Assembly (NCBI GenBank): GCA_017537025.1
Contig: JAFWCB010000005.1
Coordinates: forward strand, 836,104 to 900,103
Source: Sediminibacterium sp.
GTDB taxonomy: Bacteria; Bacteroidota; Bacteroidia; Chitinophagales; Chitinophagaceae
Direction: 5' to 3'
Length of the DNA stretch: 64,000 nucleotides
The notes under the pieces are model-generated. The model saw only the letters and a program-made list of their open reading frames with translations, did no database searches and had not been told where the DNA came from. Made by a program: the position numbers and the translations under genes. Shown here piece after piece: positions 18,817-28,628 of this stretch; within the stretch, counting starts at the first letter, position 1, and each line of letters starts with the position of its first letter.

Positions 18817-19380
18817 CTATAATGATAAAATAAAAGGTAAAATTAAATTGGCCATCAAAAAACCGCCGAGCATAAAGCAAATAGTAGCTACTAAAGAAGG
18901 CCATTGTAAGGTAGAAAGTCCCGTTATGGCATGGCCGCTGGTACAACCTCCGGCATATCTTGTACCAAAACCTACTAAAAACCCACCCACAACCATGAGT
19001 AAAAATCCTTTAAGCTTAAAAAGAGTGCTCCAATTAAAAATATCTACCGGAACCAGACTGTTATAATTGGTAATACCGTAAGTAGCAAGCTCGGCTTTAA
19101 GATTACTATTTACGATTATCGGGTTTGGGTTTGCTAAAAAAAGCATAGCTACTATTCCTCCTAATAATATACCGAATACAAAAAATAAATTCCAGGCTTC
19201 TTTTTTCCAGTTGTATTGAAAGAAAGGGATCTTACCCGGTAAACATGCTGCACAAATATGTCTTAATGAAGCACTGATGCCAAAGGATTTGTTTCCTAAA
19301 ATAAGTAGTGCAGGAACGGTTAATCCGATCAAGGGACCGGCAATATACCAAGGCCAGGGTTGTTTTAATGTATCGATCAT
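18817..19380 (-). CDS. YeeE/YedE-family sulfur transporter half (PmpA-like)
   Basis: The start is placed at ATG 19380 ([16 protein letters not shown]); the longer frame to 19455 would run into the upstream nuclease gene and has no family support. The 187-residue membrane protein contains [14 protein letters not shown] and [19 protein letters not shown], where the Gly-Gly-Cys-Thr-Ser-Gly-His motif marks the family. It likely moves thiosulfate or another reduced sulfur species with its partner encoded just downstream. Confidence 0.85.
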   Translation of the reverse strand: MIDTLKQPWPWYIAGPLIGLTVPALLILGNKSFGISASLRHICAACLPGKIPFFQYNWKKEAWNLFFVFGILLGGIVAMLFLANPNPIIVNSNLKAELATYGITNYNSLVPVDIFNWSTLFKLKGFLLMVVGGFLVGFGTRYAGGCTSGHAITGLSTLQWPSLVATICFMLGGFLMANLILPFILSL

Positions 19381-19403
19381 AGTTAAAGATAAAAATACAT
19401 TCA

Positions 19404-20114
19404 CTATAAAGCAAAATCTGCTATCAATGGGATATGATCGCTTTTGTCTTTCCATGTATTAAACCTACCCACTTTCACAAAATTTAGTTTCTTGATTAAA
19501 CTTATAGATGCAAAGCAATAATCAATATGATAGGGCTTGTTTTGGTGCCTATACATATACAGTGTGGGATGCTTTTCCTTGCCTTGAATTTGATTGAAAT
19601 AGTGGTGATAGGTACTAACTATTTTTTTCTGCGCCAGTTTCTCTACAAGCGCGGTATGATTATGTACACGTTTAGGCCTATCCCAAATGGTATTGCTATT
19701 AAAATCTCCGACCAATAAAATATGGGAATGATTAAGTAGTGGCTCATATTCTTTGAGTGCTTTCCAAATTTGGCCATTATACTCATACCCTTTATCTGCC
19801 GGGTTATTTGCCCAAATTCCAAAAAGTATCAATCTGTGCTTTTCGTAGTTTAATTGAATCGGCAGAATGGTTTTATATCTAGGGTTATGCTGTGGGAGTA
19901 GGGATATGGTATATCCGTTAAATGAAAATATGGTCAGGCCTTTATGTTGGTTCTCGCCATACCAAATGATACTACTTGGTTTTTTCTTCGCTGAAAAAAT
20001 AATTTTATCGGGATGCTCGCATTCAGGAACAACTAAAATATCGGGCTTATATTTTAATATATGATCTGCTTTATGTCGAAAAGCCATATTGCAATTCCAT
20101 GTAATTACTCTCAC
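19404..20114 (-). CDS. Endonuclease/exonuclease/phosphatase (EEP) family protein
   Basis: The 236-residue protein shows the EEP fold motifs in order: [12 protein letters not shown] (metal Asn), ILVVPECE (metal Glu), LLVGDFNSN (catalytic Asp and Asn), and [11 protein letters not shown] (catalytic Asp-His pair). There is no signal peptide, so it probably acts in the cytoplasm. The substrate could be nucleic acid or a phosphoester. It ends 23 bp before the YeeE/YedE start but is not obviously related to it. Confidence 0.85.
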   Translation of the reverse strand: MRVITWNCNMAFRHKADHILKYKPDILVVPECEHPDKIIFSAKKKPSSIIWYGENQHKGLTIFSFNGYTISLLPQHNPRYKTILPIQLNYEKHRLILFGIWANNPADKGYEYNGQIWKALKEYEPLLNHSHILLVGDFNSNTIWDRPKRVHNHTALVEKLAQKKIVSTYHHYFNQIQGKEKHPTLYMYRHQNKPYHIDYCFASISLIKKLNFVKVGRFNTWKDKSDHIPLIADFAL

Positions 20115-20187
20115 TGTAGGGTTTCAATTAAATGTGAATTGGATATTGTTAGTGCGTTGAAATTACAATAGAAATTTTACCCCTACG

Positions 20188-20217
20188 CCTAATCCACCCT
20201 CGATTTGTTAGATTAGG
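20188..20217. promoter_or_regulatory. Imperfect inverted repeat between divergent genes
   Basis: CCTAATC at 20188-20194 is repeated inverted as GATTAGG at 20211-20217, in the 203-bp gap between the divergent EEP and SnoaL-like genes. It may be an operator, but there is only one copy, so support is weak. Confidence 0.25.
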
Positions 20218-20317
20218 TTGAGGAAAAGCCGAACAGACCTTCCAATCCTTTTAATTAATCTTAGTTTAATATAATACACTGGAAAAGAATTGTAATTTTC
20301 CTTACTAAAACAATCAT

Positions 20318-20671
20318 ATGTCAATTCAAGAAGTGGCGGATCAGTTTTATGCCCACATGCAAGTAGCGGCGTACGAAAAAATTTATAGTGAACTGTATAG
20401 TCCTGATGCAACCAGTGATGAAACACCCGGCTCGGATTGGGAGAAAGCTATAGGCATGGAAGCAATATTTGAAAAAGGTAAAAAATGGAATGATATTATT
20501 GAAGCCATTCACGGAGGTACTACTGAAAAACCTGTTATTGCTGGAAACTATTTTAGTTGTTTAATGACAATGGATTTCACCCCTAAGGGAGGTGAAAGAA
20601 CCCTATTGACCGAAATCGGTTTATACCATGTGGTAGATGGTAAAATTGTATCAGAACAATTTTTTTATTAA
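20318..20671 (+). CDS. SnoaL-like / NTF2-fold small protein
   Basis: The 117-residue protein begins IQEVADQFYAHMQ and ends GLYHVVDGKIVSEQFFY, the usual N- and C-terminal strands of SnoaL-like domains (cone-shaped alpha+beta barrel). It is single-domain and cytoplasmic. Function cannot be told from sequence. It has its own upstream region of about 200 bp and its stop overlaps the convergent M20 gene by 4 bp. Confidence 0.75.
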   Translation: MSIQEVADQFYAHMQVAAYEKIYSELYSPDATSDETPGSDWEKAIGMEAIFEKGKKWNDIIEAIHGGTTEKPVIAGNYFSCLMTMDFTPKGGERTLLTEIGLYHVVDGKIVSEQFFY

Positions 20672-22136
20672 TTCTTTGCATCAAAATTTTTCATCAGGTA
20701 GCTATAATGTGCAATCATTCTGGCATAATTTGCTGTGCTCATATATTCATTGAAATTGTGAATACTTCTTTGTTCGGCAGGGTTTAGAAGAACGGGCATA
20801 AAACGATATATATGATTGCTCAAATCGCCCATGTGTTTACAATCTGTAGCCCCAATAGTAAGATAAGGCGTTACTAGAGTGCCGGGATATAGCTTTTCAA
20901 CACTTTCTTTTATCGTCTCAAAACCTCTTCCATTAGCCGGTGAAATTTTCGACGGCTCAACAGGAACACGAGGCGCATCAATTTCTACTTCGTATCCTTT
21001 GCAAGCTTTTTGGATATGCGCCAGCACATCTTTTGAAGTTTCTCCCGGAAGTAGAAGTTAATAACTACATCTACTTCGGGCGCCAATACATTATTACCAT
21101 CGCTTCCTTTGAGCATCGTTATAGCAGTGGTGGTGCGGGTGAGTGCATTGGCCTGTGGATTTTTTTCCATTTGTTTCAGTAATAATGATTTTAATAACCA
21201 TTGATTGGCGATAGCCATCTTACCCATAAATCCCATACCCGCACCGGCAACTTTTAAAAAATTTTCAGTTGGTTCTATCAATCGTTGTGGAAGTTGATTT
21301 TTTTCTAAACGTTGCATAATTACTGCTGCCCGCCCTGCAGCAGACTCGAGGGGAGGCATGGATGAATGTCCGCCCAAACCTTTAACTTTTATTCTATACC
21401 CTACTACTCCTTTTTCGCCCATACCAACAAAAGCTATATTTTGATTAATCCCTTCTGCTGTGCCTGGCGCGGCTACTATTCCTCCTTCATCATAAATGGT
21501 TTCAAAAAATAATCCTTTTTCTTTTAGGTAGATAGCTAGTTTCTCAGCACCTCTTATACCACCTACTTCTTCATCGGGGTCTAAGGCAATGTAGATATCA
21601 CGCTCAGGTATAAAACCAGATGCTAATAATGTGTCTGCCGATTCGAGTAATGCAAATGCAACCGATTTCATATCGATGGTACCTCTGCCTTGTACACGCC
21701 CCTCTGCAATGGCACCCGAGAAGGGACCGTATTTCCAATCTTTTGGATCACTGCTACCGGGGGCAACAACATCGTAGTGCGACATAAAAAGAATGGGCTT
21801 CAAGGAAGTATTTTTTCCCTTCCAGTGTAGGAGCCATTGATGTTTGTTTATTAAAGTATCGTGCAGTTGTTTAAATACATTCGGGAAGGCATTTCTTACA
21901 TATAGCCGGAAAGAATCGTAAACTGCGAAATTATTTTCAGCACTATCAATATAACTGATAGTTGCAAATTGTACTCCTTTAGCAAAACGAGAAATACTTT
22001 TTTCAGATATGGCAACTTTGGTTGGCTCGGGTTGATTGTCGGATAATTTTGCGAATGGATAAGTAAGGGTTTTGATAACCAACACAATAACTAAAATTAA
22101 CAAGGCTGAAACAGATATGGCTAATAGTTTTTTCAT
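20668..22136 (-). pseudogene. M20-family metallopeptidase (PM20D1/carboxypeptidase-S-like), frameshifted
   Basis: The N-terminal frame (22136 to about 21055) has a membrane/signal segment, then FMSHYDVVAPG (H120, D122), GRGTIDMKS (D155) and ALDPDEEVGG (E189, E190), the metal-site motifs of M20. The frame then shifts at about 21051-21058: the family motif N-F-R-x-L-P-G-E becomes NFYFREKL. The correct C-terminal part (VLAHIQKACKGYEV onward, with the metal His in TIGATDCKHMGD) continues in another frame to 20668. A 1- or 4-base deletion explains it. It is either a real pseudogene or a sequencing error; everything else is intact. Confidence 0.8.
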
Positions 22137-22320
22137 AATTTGTAAATGATAATTGGTAGGTATGCTTATACTCTGTAATCTAATGAATATTAGCTTCGAT
22201 CAACTGTTCTGTTTATACTTTGTTTTTGTTTCGGATAGTTTGTATAAGCAAAAAAAATATATGGAGTAGTAAAAAATCATAAATAGTTTCATATGTATTT
22301 ATGCTACACTTATTGTGAGA

Positions 22321-22734
22321 TTATCTCCCTGTTTTTTCTTTGAATTTGTTCATATCCAAATATATAATACCCCAATTATGCCCATCTAAATCCTCTATAT
22401 TTCTGATTTGCATAAATCCTTCATCTATGGGTTCTGTCGTTTCTCTGCCTCCCGCTTTTATACCCTTATGCACTATTTCATTCATACTTTCTAAGCTTTC
22501 TACCGGAAGTGTAAATGTTGCGATTCTATTTTGTTTAGGATCCACTATGTTTTTCTTTTCTCCACTTTTAGACATTTCAATAGTTTGGAGCATAACATAA
22601 ATTTGCTCACTCCATACCATACATTTTTGATTCTCAAAAGTAAATAGTGGATTTACCTCAAAACCTAATTGAGTATAGAAATGCATAGAAGCCTCAATAT
22701 CTTTTACTGGTAAATTGATGAATATCTGTTTCAT
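22321..22734 (-). CDS. VOC-family (glyoxalase/bleomycin-resistance-like) protein
   Basis: The 137-residue single-module VOC protein starts IFINLPVKDIEASMHFYTQL and ends DLDGHNWGIIYLD, the expected first and last strands of the family. It is cytoplasmic. The N-terminal metal-ligand His is replaced by Asn (INLPV), as in many uncharacterised members. Its reaction is unknown. Confidence 0.8.
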   Translation of the reverse strand: MKQIFINLPVKDIEASMHFYTQLGFEVNPLFTFENQKCMVWSEQIYVMLQTIEMSKSGEKKNIVDPKQNRIATFTLPVESLESMNEIVHKGIKAGGRETTEPIDEGFMQIRNIEDLDGHNWGIIYLDMNKFKEKTGR

Positions 22735-22780
22735 AGATTAGATTATTTACTACTAATAACGTTAAACCTTATTTTTATGA

Positions 22781-23608
22781 TTAGAGATCACCATAGAAGT
22801 ATGATGCGGTTGCGCCTCCATCAATCAAAAAATCTGCACCTGTTATGAATGATCCTTTTTCAGATAATAGCAACTCCGCAACATTAGCTACTTCGTCTGC
22901 TGTACCCGGCCTGCCGGCAGGACTTTTAGCAAACATGTTTTTATAAAAATCACCTCTTGGGCCGTTTATTTCATCTAATGCTAATGGGGTAATAATAATA
23001 CCAGGTGAAATTGAATTTACTCTTGCCCCACGTTCTCCCCATTTCACAGCTTCCGCCATTACTCTTTTAACATTACAACGCTTTGCCATTTGGTAAGCGT
23101 GAAGCGTATCCCTGATATTTTTGGGTTGTAATATTTCCAAATCAAGTAATGCCTCCGTGGGTGTAGTTGCCAAAAGCCGATCTTCATTCGCAGTTAATGC
23201 CGGCATTCTGTAGCCGGATTGACTTGCGATAATTACACCGGTTCCCCCTGTTTTAATTACTTTCCCAAATTCATCTAGCAATAAAGCTGTTCCGTATAAA
23301 TCTACTTTTAAAATTTGCTCAATAGAAGCCTGACTTGGCGATACACCGGCGGCATTAATGAACGTTGAAATTTCTCCTTGTGTATGTGCTGCAACAATCA
23401 ATTGTAAAACGGATTCCTTTGATGAAATATCCACTTCAAATGGAGCTGCATCAAATCCTGCCTCTTTCAATATGTTGGTTATACTATTGGCGTTTTCAAG
23501 CTTCCAGTCGCCTACAAATATTTTGTTTCCATAAGCCATTCTTCTGGCTATTGCCAGTCCAAGTTGCCCTGCCCCCACCAGTACGATAATATCTTTTTGA
23601 GCTTTCAT
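22781..23608 (-). CDS. SDR-family oxidoreductase
   Basis: The start is placed at ATG 23608 (MKAQKDIIVLVGAGQLG), which gives a proper Rossmann N-terminus; the longer frame adds 27 residues of intergenic character. The 275-residue enzyme has the cofactor motif GAGQLGLA, NAAG, and the active-site Tyr-Lys in AYQMAKR. The terminal GADFLIDGG is typical. It follows the RidA gene by 62 bp, perhaps one transcript. Substrate unknown. Confidence 0.85.
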   Translation of the reverse strand: MKAQKDIIVLVGAGQLGLAIARRMAYGNKIFVGDWKLENANSITNILKEAGFDAAPFEVDISSKESVLQLIVAAHTQGEISTFINAAGVSPSQASIEQILKVDLYGTALLLDEFGKVIKTGGTGVIIASQSGYRMPALTANEDRLLATTPTEALLDLEILQPKNIRDTLHAYQMAKRCNVKRVMAEAVKWGERGARVNSISPGIIITPLALDEINGPRGDFYKNMFAKSPAGRPGTADEVANVAELLLSEKGSFITGADFLIDGGATASYFYGDL

Positions 23609-23670
23609 TTTATCTTTTAATTGATAACTAAGATACCTACAAACTCTTTTTACATATGATTTTAGTAGGC

Positions 23671-24054
23671 TTAGGCCAATGCAATACATTCTACAGATAC
23701 CAGTATTCCTGCCGGGAAAGGCATTACTTGTGGTGTGCTTCTGGCAGGCGGGTTCTCCGGAAAAAATTCTTGATACACTTTATTTACTGCTGAAAAGTCG
23801 TTACCTGCAACCATGAATATGGTTGTTTTAACAATTTTCGATAAACTGCTGCCGGCTTCTTCTAAAACGGTTTGAATATTTAAGAAGCATTGCCTAAGTT
23901 GATCTTCGAAATTATCGCTCTCCACCACTCCTGAAACCGGACTAATTCCGGGCATGCCTGAAAAGAAAATATAGTTTTCAGTAACTACTGCTTGCGGATA
24001 GGCGGTAGACATTCTGGCAACCTTAGCGGTATTAAAATTTATATTTTTTGACAT
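23671..24054 (-). CDS. RidA/YjgF-family protein
   Basis: The 127-residue protein has YPQAVVTENYIFFSGMPG, the QLRQCFLNIQTVLEEAGSS helix and the C-terminal PPARSTPQV with the substrate-binding Arg, followed by VSVECIALA. RidA proteins hydrolyse reactive enamine/imine intermediates. The family signature is complete. It lies upstream of an SDR gene in the same direction. Confidence 0.88.
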   Translation of the reverse strand: MSKNINFNTAKVARMSTAYPQAVVTENYIFFSGMPGISPVSGVVESDNFEDQLRQCFLNIQTVLEEAGSSLSKIVKTTIFMVAGNDFSAVNKVYQEFFPENPPARSTPQVMPFPAGILVSVECIALA

Positions 24055-24122
24055 ATAATTTTTAGAATTTAGTTGAGTTTAAAAGGGTTCTTACAAGCGT
24101 ACAAGTATTTGCGCTGTTGAAG

Positions 24123-24569
24123 CTACTTCAATTGTTTAACATAGCCGGTGGATTTAGATTCGAAACCTAGTTTTGGGTAAAATTTGTGTGCCGCTTGTCT
24201 TTCCTCCCGATTAGTACAATTCAAGACAATGGTTTTTATATTATGATTTCTCGCTAATTGTTCTGCAGCCTGTATAAGTTTTTGTCCAACACCAAGCTTT
24301 CGATAATCCGCATTCACCACTAATGCCTGAACCCTTAAATAGGGCCCGTCTTGTTCCCAAAAATAATTTTTGATGAGCCCAATGTATCCCACAACCATAT
24401 CTTCCGCAACGGCAACAAACGTCCAATAGTTATTGAGTGTCATGATATTACTCATCCTTTCCGTCATTTGGTCGGTTGTTGTGTCGTAACCAAGCTCTTT
24501 AGTGAGTGACGTTAAGTAAGGAATATCCTTCAGTTCACATTCTCGAATTATTATGTTTTGTGTTGACAT
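24123..24569 (-). CDS. GNAT-family N-acetyltransferase
   Basis: The 148-residue GNAT domain has an acetyl-CoA loop at ALVVNADYRKLGVGQKLIQ (about 86-104), followed by IVLNCTNREERQAAHKFYPKLGF. The pattern R-K-L-G-V-G-Q is canonical. It is a monocistronic-looking gene between RidA and a phosphoesterase. The substrate is unknown. Confidence 0.88.
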   Translation of the reverse strand: MSTQNIIIRECELKDIPYLTSLTKELGYDTTTDQMTERMSNIMTLNNYWTFVAVAEDMVVGYIGLIKNYFWEQDGPYLRVQALVVNADYRKLGVGQKLIQAAEQLARNHNIKTIVLNCTNREERQAAHKFYPKLGFESKSTGYVKQLK

Positions 24570-24615
24570 TTTTGATGATGTGTAATTTTACTAATAGCCA
24601 CTGTTGGTAGCTTTT

Positions 24616-25470
24616 TTATACCTTTTGTAATTCGAATATTGTTATTTCCGGTCTCACATTGAATCTTACTTGCCATAAATGTCCGAGTGCTCTGTTGATG
24701 TATAAGGTTCTTTGATTGCTTAATTCAATTTTACCCGATGAGTAGTTTCTGTTTTTTACCGGAAGTAACAGAGGTGGTAAAAATGGTGGCTTAACTTGTC
24801 CGCCATGAGTATGGCCTGATAATATCCAGCTATCGTATTTGCCCCAGATATCTAAGTCGCAAACATCCGGATTATGGCAAAGAGCAATATTTGCTTTTGA
24901 TTTATTAAAGCCAGACATAGCTAGGGCAGGGTCAAAATTAAGACCCCAGAAGTCGTCGAAACCAATAAAGTTTAAACCATTTATTTCAGTTGATTGATTT
25001 CTTAATAAATTAATTCCATTTTCTTTTAGTAAGGCTGATATTTTATTTGATACTTCTATTTGAGACCAGTTTCTTCCATAGTCATGATTTCCCAAGATAC
25101 CTACAGTACCTAGTTTACCTTTTACCGAGTAGTTCAGTGTTTCTTTTAGTTTGTAATACTGAACTTCATCTTTATATGTACTAACGTAGTCGCCTGTATA
25201 AACAACAAAGTCAGGATTTAATTTGCTTGCCTCTTTGAATGATTTAATTATAAAATGATAGTCGAACCTATTTCCAACATGTATGTCACTTATTTGCATT
25301 AGGGTTTTGCCTTCTAAATCATTGGGTAAATTTTTAATTGGCATCTTAACCTTCACAAATTCTAACCAGAACGGTTCAATTTGCCAGGAATAAAGAGCTG
25401 TTAAAAAACTCATTCCTGTAAAGCCCCAGAAAGTATGTTTTATGAATTTCTTTCTATTCATTATGCTCAC
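24616..25470 (-). CDS. Membrane-anchored metallophosphoesterase
   Basis: The 284-residue protein has an N-terminal hydrophobic anchor and all calcineurin-like motifs: QISDIHVG (D-x-H), YTGDYVS, GILGNHDYG (GNHD) and ILSGHTHGGQ (GHTHGGQ). It resembles YkuE-type membrane phosphoesterases that act on UDP-diacylglucosamine or phospholipids. Start may instead be the Met at codon 4. Function inferred from family only. Confidence 0.88.
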   Translation of the reverse strand: MSIMNRKKFIKHTFWGFTGMSFLTALYSWQIEPFWLEFVKVKMPIKNLPNDLEGKTLMQISDIHVGNRFDYHFIIKSFKEASKLNPDFVVYTGDYVSTYKDEVQYYKLKETLNYSVKGKLGTVGILGNHDYGRNWSQIEVSNKISALLKENGINLLRNQSTEINGLNFIGFDDFWGLNFDPALAMSGFNKSKANIALCHNPDVCDLDIWGKYDSWILSGHTHGGQVKPPFLPPLLLPVKNRNYSSGKIELSNQRTLYINRALGHLWQVRFNVRPEITIFELQKV

Positions 25471-25526
25471 TTAAAAATTGATTCCTTCAGCTCCATTTTA
25501 CCAAACCCTTGTTAGCTACAGATTTT

Positions 25527-26465
25527 TTAATTTTCATTTTGACTACTCAAAATTAGATTTATTATATGTTTTATTGCGTCCTTGGCTTCTTTCAACATAG
25601 TTACTGCCATAAAAACGTGAAACATTCTTGGATATTCAAAATAGTTAAAAGAAATGTTTTGTTCGTTCATCATCCGCTTGAATTTTCTTGAATCACAAAT
25701 GAAGAGGTCATTTGTTCCAATGAATAGGGATATTTTGCCTAAGCCTTTAAAATCACCATAAATTGGACTTAATAAATAATTTGTTGGCTCTGAGCTTCCT
25801 GCATAAGCCTGTCCTGCTTTTATAAGACCACTCTTCGAAAGCATATTGTCTTGTTTTTCAATGCTTAAAATATCAGGGTTTGCCATTGTGATATCTAACC
25901 AGGGCGATAATAAAATTATTTGTTCTGGTTGCGGACTATTTTCTTTTTGTAATTTTTGAGCTAACCCCAGTGCAAGACCTCCCCCTGCACTGTCTCCCAT
26001 AAAAATGATATTTTGAGGTGCCGTAGTAGTAAGTATATGCTTATAGGCTTTTTCAACCATTTTGTAGGTTTCTGTAAAAGTTGAAAATGGTGCTAACGGA
26101 TAATCAGGCACTATAAAAAATGCACTAGTATGCTCGGCAAGTATTTTTATCAAGTCCCAATGCTGTGAAATTATATTTGAAATGTATGCACCACCATGTA
26201 TATAGAAAATAACTTTTGGGCTCTTACTCTCTTTTCGATTTATGATATAGAGATTTCGTTCAGCAATTTTAAGTGAAGAAATATGAAGATTTTTAGAAAA
26301 CCCTTTTGGAAATTTTGCAGGTTGCGTTAAAAATTTTCTTGTTGAAAAAATCTTATGAATTCTGTTTTTAAAATTTACAACATACATAAAAAATTGTAAC
26401 AAATTCGATAAAAAACTTACTGATTTTTCATAAATGAAATCAATTCCAACTTTTGAATAATTCAT
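25527..26465 (-). CDS. Alpha/beta-hydrolase of the hormone-sensitive-lipase group
   Basis: The protein carries the HSL-family HGGAY oxyanion motif (FYIHGGAYISN), nucleophile elbow MGDSAGGGLAL, an Asp in FIGTNDLF and a His in RMFHVFMAV. The frame runs to 26507; I prefer the Met at 26465 (MNYSKVGIDFIY) since the longer start adds 14 residues with no pattern. It acts on short acyl esters in relatives. It is transcribed alone. Confidence 0.82.
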   Translation of the reverse strand: MNYSKVGIDFIYEKSVSFLSNLLQFFMYVVNFKNRIHKIFSTRKFLTQPAKFPKGFSKNLHISSLKIAERNLYIINRKESKSPKVIFYIHGGAYISNIISQHWDLIKILAEHTSAFFIVPDYPLAPFSTFTETYKMVEKAYKHILTTTAPQNIIFMGDSAGGGLALGLAQKLQKENSPQPEQIILLSPWLDITMANPDILSIEKQDNMLSKSGLIKAGQAYAGSSEPTNYLLSPIYGDFKGLGKISLFIGTNDLFICDSRKFKRMMNEQNISFNYFEYPRMFHVFMAVTMLKEAKDAIKHIINLILSSQNEN

Positions 26466-26580
26466 ATTTTCTTGCATAAGGCCACTCTTTAAATTTGCGG
26501 CTAACACTTAAGTTTACGCCACTCTCCGCATCTCTCCAAAACCAAATAATGAATCCCAGCAACCATTTGAGCCGAGAATT

Positions 26581-26787
26581 TTATCTGCGATTGCTTTTAC
26601 GCAGCTCTTTAATTAATTTATTATTTCGCTTATCGGCCCTTGCGTTTTGTAAAGAGATAACAGCCCAAACAGCAGCGGGTATCCAGCCAATAAGTGTGAT
26701 CTGGAGTAGCAAACAAATGATCCCGGTGAATAATCTGCCGCGTAACAGAAACGATAGAAACGGGAAAAAAATAGCAATAAGCGTCAT
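26581..26787 (-). CDS. Pmp3/YqaE-family small membrane protein
   Basis: Starting at ATG 26787 (MTLIAIFFPFLSFLL) gives a 68-residue protein with two hydrophobic helices and IGWIPAAVWAVISL, the pattern of PF01679 (Pmp3/YqaE). An upstream Met at 26820 would add 11 residues. These small proteins are linked to membrane potential and stress. The C-terminal tail is strongly basic. Confidence 0.75.
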   Translation of the reverse strand: MTLIAIFFPFLSFLLRGRLFTGIICLLLQITLIGWIPAAVWAVISLQNARADKRNNKLIKELRKSNRR

Positions 26788-26849
26788 GATAATATTTTTT
26801 TTAATCTTGGTGATTTGCACCTATACCCTAATATAACCCACCCCTCAGT

Positions 26850-26865
26850 CCCCTCCAAGGAGGGG
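26850..26865. repeat. Short perfect palindrome (CCCCTCC-AA-GGAGGGG)
   Basis: A 7-bp GC-rich stem with a two-base loop lies in the gap between the Pmp3-like gene and the MFS gene, inside a C-rich stretch (26840-26945). It lacks a clean T tract on the strand that would need one, so I call it an intergenic palindromic repeat rather than a terminator. Confidence 0.5.
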
Positions 26866-26947
26866 TAGTTTTATTTTGTTTAGTGACATTTTAACCCTAC
26901 CCCCTTTACCTTATCCCCTACTCCTTAAACCTCCTATCTCCTTTCGC

Positions 26948-28180
26948 CTAACCCTCATAAAAATCCAAGTCTTTATGATAGGTTTCTTCTAGCTGCGTCA
27001 TAGCCAAGAAGGCCAGTACCAATGCAGTACAGGCAATGATAACAGCGCTGGTATAATAATTACCACTAAACAAACTTGCAACCCATTGAAAAGCAAAACT
27101 CAATGGTATTACCCAACCTCGTACTAAATTTAATGACGTGCTGGTAACCAATGTTCTGATATTGGTACCAAACTGCTCTGCAGCTAATGTAAAAAGCATG
27201 ATAGTAAAACCAACACCCATACCCATCGCCACAAATAATCCGTAGTATATGGTAAGTGAATATTTAGCGAAAAGAAAAAATAAAATAATGAATAGACTAT
27301 ATGCGGCTAAGAATGTATAAATAGCTTTTTTGCGACTCTTCAAATACTGGCTCAATAAACCACATAGCGGATCACCAAAGGCAAAACCTAAAAAGTTTAA
27401 AGAAATAACTGTTGCAGCAGATGGTATTTCTTGCATACCCATACTGGTTGCAATTTCTTTGGTGAATGTAATCAGTATGCCTGTTGCAAACCAGCCGGGC
27501 ATACCTACTAACAATATGCAAAAGAACTTCCAAAACAATTCTTTTTTGCGAAGCACAATTATAAAGTTACCCTTACTAATACCTTCTTCTCTCATCATGT
27601 TAAATAAACCACTCTCTAAAACACCTAGTCTTAAAATCAATAACACCAGACCCAGGCCTGCCCCAATAATATAACTTGTTTTCCAACTACAGTAAGTGGC
27701 TACAATACCCGCTGTTACTGCCCCAAACATACCAATGCCTCCTACCAGGGCTACTGCAAAACCACGGTATTTTTTATCCATCTGCTCGGTTACTAATGTT
27801 ATACCGGCACCAAGTTCTCCGGCTAAACCTACACCCGCTAAAAACCTACACCACATGTAACTATTTACATCTTTTACAAAAGCATTTAATAAAGTGAAGA
27901 GACTGTACATTAAAATAGATCCAAATAATACTTTTAACCTGCCAAATTTATCGCCAATAGTTCCCCAAATAAAACCACCCAGTAGCATACCAAACATTTG
28001 CGCATTGAGAATATTGCGAGTATGAACAGGCCATTCGGCTTCGGGTATAGCAAGACTCTTAAAACTATCTATACGCTCGGCACTAAATATGATAATATCG
28101 TAGAGATCTACAAAGAATCCAAGTGCCGACACAATTACACCAATAATAGCGGCTTTGGTTATAGTACTTGGTGCTTGCAT
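26948..28180 (-). CDS. MFS transporter (metabolite:H+ symporter type)
   Basis: The start is placed at ATG 28180 (MQAPSTITKAAIIGVIVSAL); the longer frame overlaps the upstream gene. The 410-residue carrier has 12 hydrophobic segments and the MFS loop motif GTIGDKFGRLKVLFG after segment 2, plus FFVDLYDIIIF in segment 1 as in the organic-acid/aromatic-acid symporter branch. It is the last gene of the operon that begins with HyuA at 34898. It likely carries the pathway substrate or an intermediate across the inner membrane. Confidence 0.85.
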   Translation of the reverse strand: MQAPSTITKAAIIGVIVSALGFFVDLYDIIIFSAERIDSFKSLAIPEAEWPVHTRNILNAQMFGMLLGGFIWGTIGDKFGRLKVLFGSILMYSLFTLLNAFVKDVNSYMWCRFLAGVGLAGELGAGITLVTEQMDKKYRGFAVALVGGIGMFGAVTAGIVATYCSWKTSYIIGAGLGLVLLILRLGVLESGLFNMMREEGISKGNFIIVLRKKELFWKFFCILLVGMPGWFATGILITFTKEIATSMGMQEIPSAATVISLNFLGFAFGDPLCGLLSQYLKSRKKAIYTFLAAYSLFIILFFLFAKYSLTIYYGLFVAMGMGVGFTIMLFTLAAEQFGTNIRTLVTSTSLNLVRGWVIPLSFAFQWVASLFSGNYYTSAVIIACTALVLAFLAMTQLEETYHKDLDFYEG

Positions 28181-28203
28181 GTGGTTACTATTATTATGTA
28201 AAA

Positions 28204-28626
28204 CTATTTTTGTTGAAGCCAGTCGCCAATGCCATAAGGATCGGGATGCACCAGCGACACGTGCTCGTGCTTTATTTTCCAAGTGTCGTTTTGTTTCAGT
28301 AAAACAAAAGAAGAACGAAAAATATTTTCAAATGCTTTTTCTTTTACTTGTACTCGTAATCGAATAATACCGGCCACCCAAGCCATGCTGTGAACTTCTT
28401 CCGCAAAGGGGCCTTCTATCCAATCGATAGATATTAGTTGAAGGGATGAAGCACAGAAATCGGTCCACCCCTTTTTAATTTTTTCGAAACCTATAGTAGT
28501 TAATCGAGGCCCTTCGAGTATTACATAGGTTTCTTCAGAAGGCATATATTTATCACATATACCTGCTAAGTTCTTTTGGATAATTAGAGCATAATGCTCA
28601 TTAACGGTATCAAGAGGAGTACTCAT
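28204..28626 (-). CDS. SnoaL-like / NTF2-fold protein
   Basis: The 140-residue protein has the first helices TVNEHYALIIQKNLAGICDKYM and the terminal strands IFRSSFVLLKQNDTWKIKHEHVS, typical of the SnoaL/YybH-like NTF2 fold. It is cytoplasmic. It lies 2 bp after the stop of the unknown gene at 28629 and 23 bp before the MFS start. In such catabolic operons these small folds can be isomerases or ring-modifying enzymes, but none is proven here. Confidence 0.75.
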   Translation of the reverse strand: MSTPLDTVNEHYALIIQKNLAGICDKYMPSEETYVILEGPRLTTIGFEKIKKGWTDFCASSLQLISIDWIEGPFAEEVHSMAWVAGIIRLRVQVKEKAFENIFRSSFVLLKQNDTWKIKHEHVSLVHPDPYGIGDWLQQK

Positions 28627-28628
28627 TA

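Noticed and set aside
26840-26945. C-rich tract before the MFS gene as a small RNA gene
   Set aside because: It has a short palindrome but no convincing promoter or terminator on either strand.
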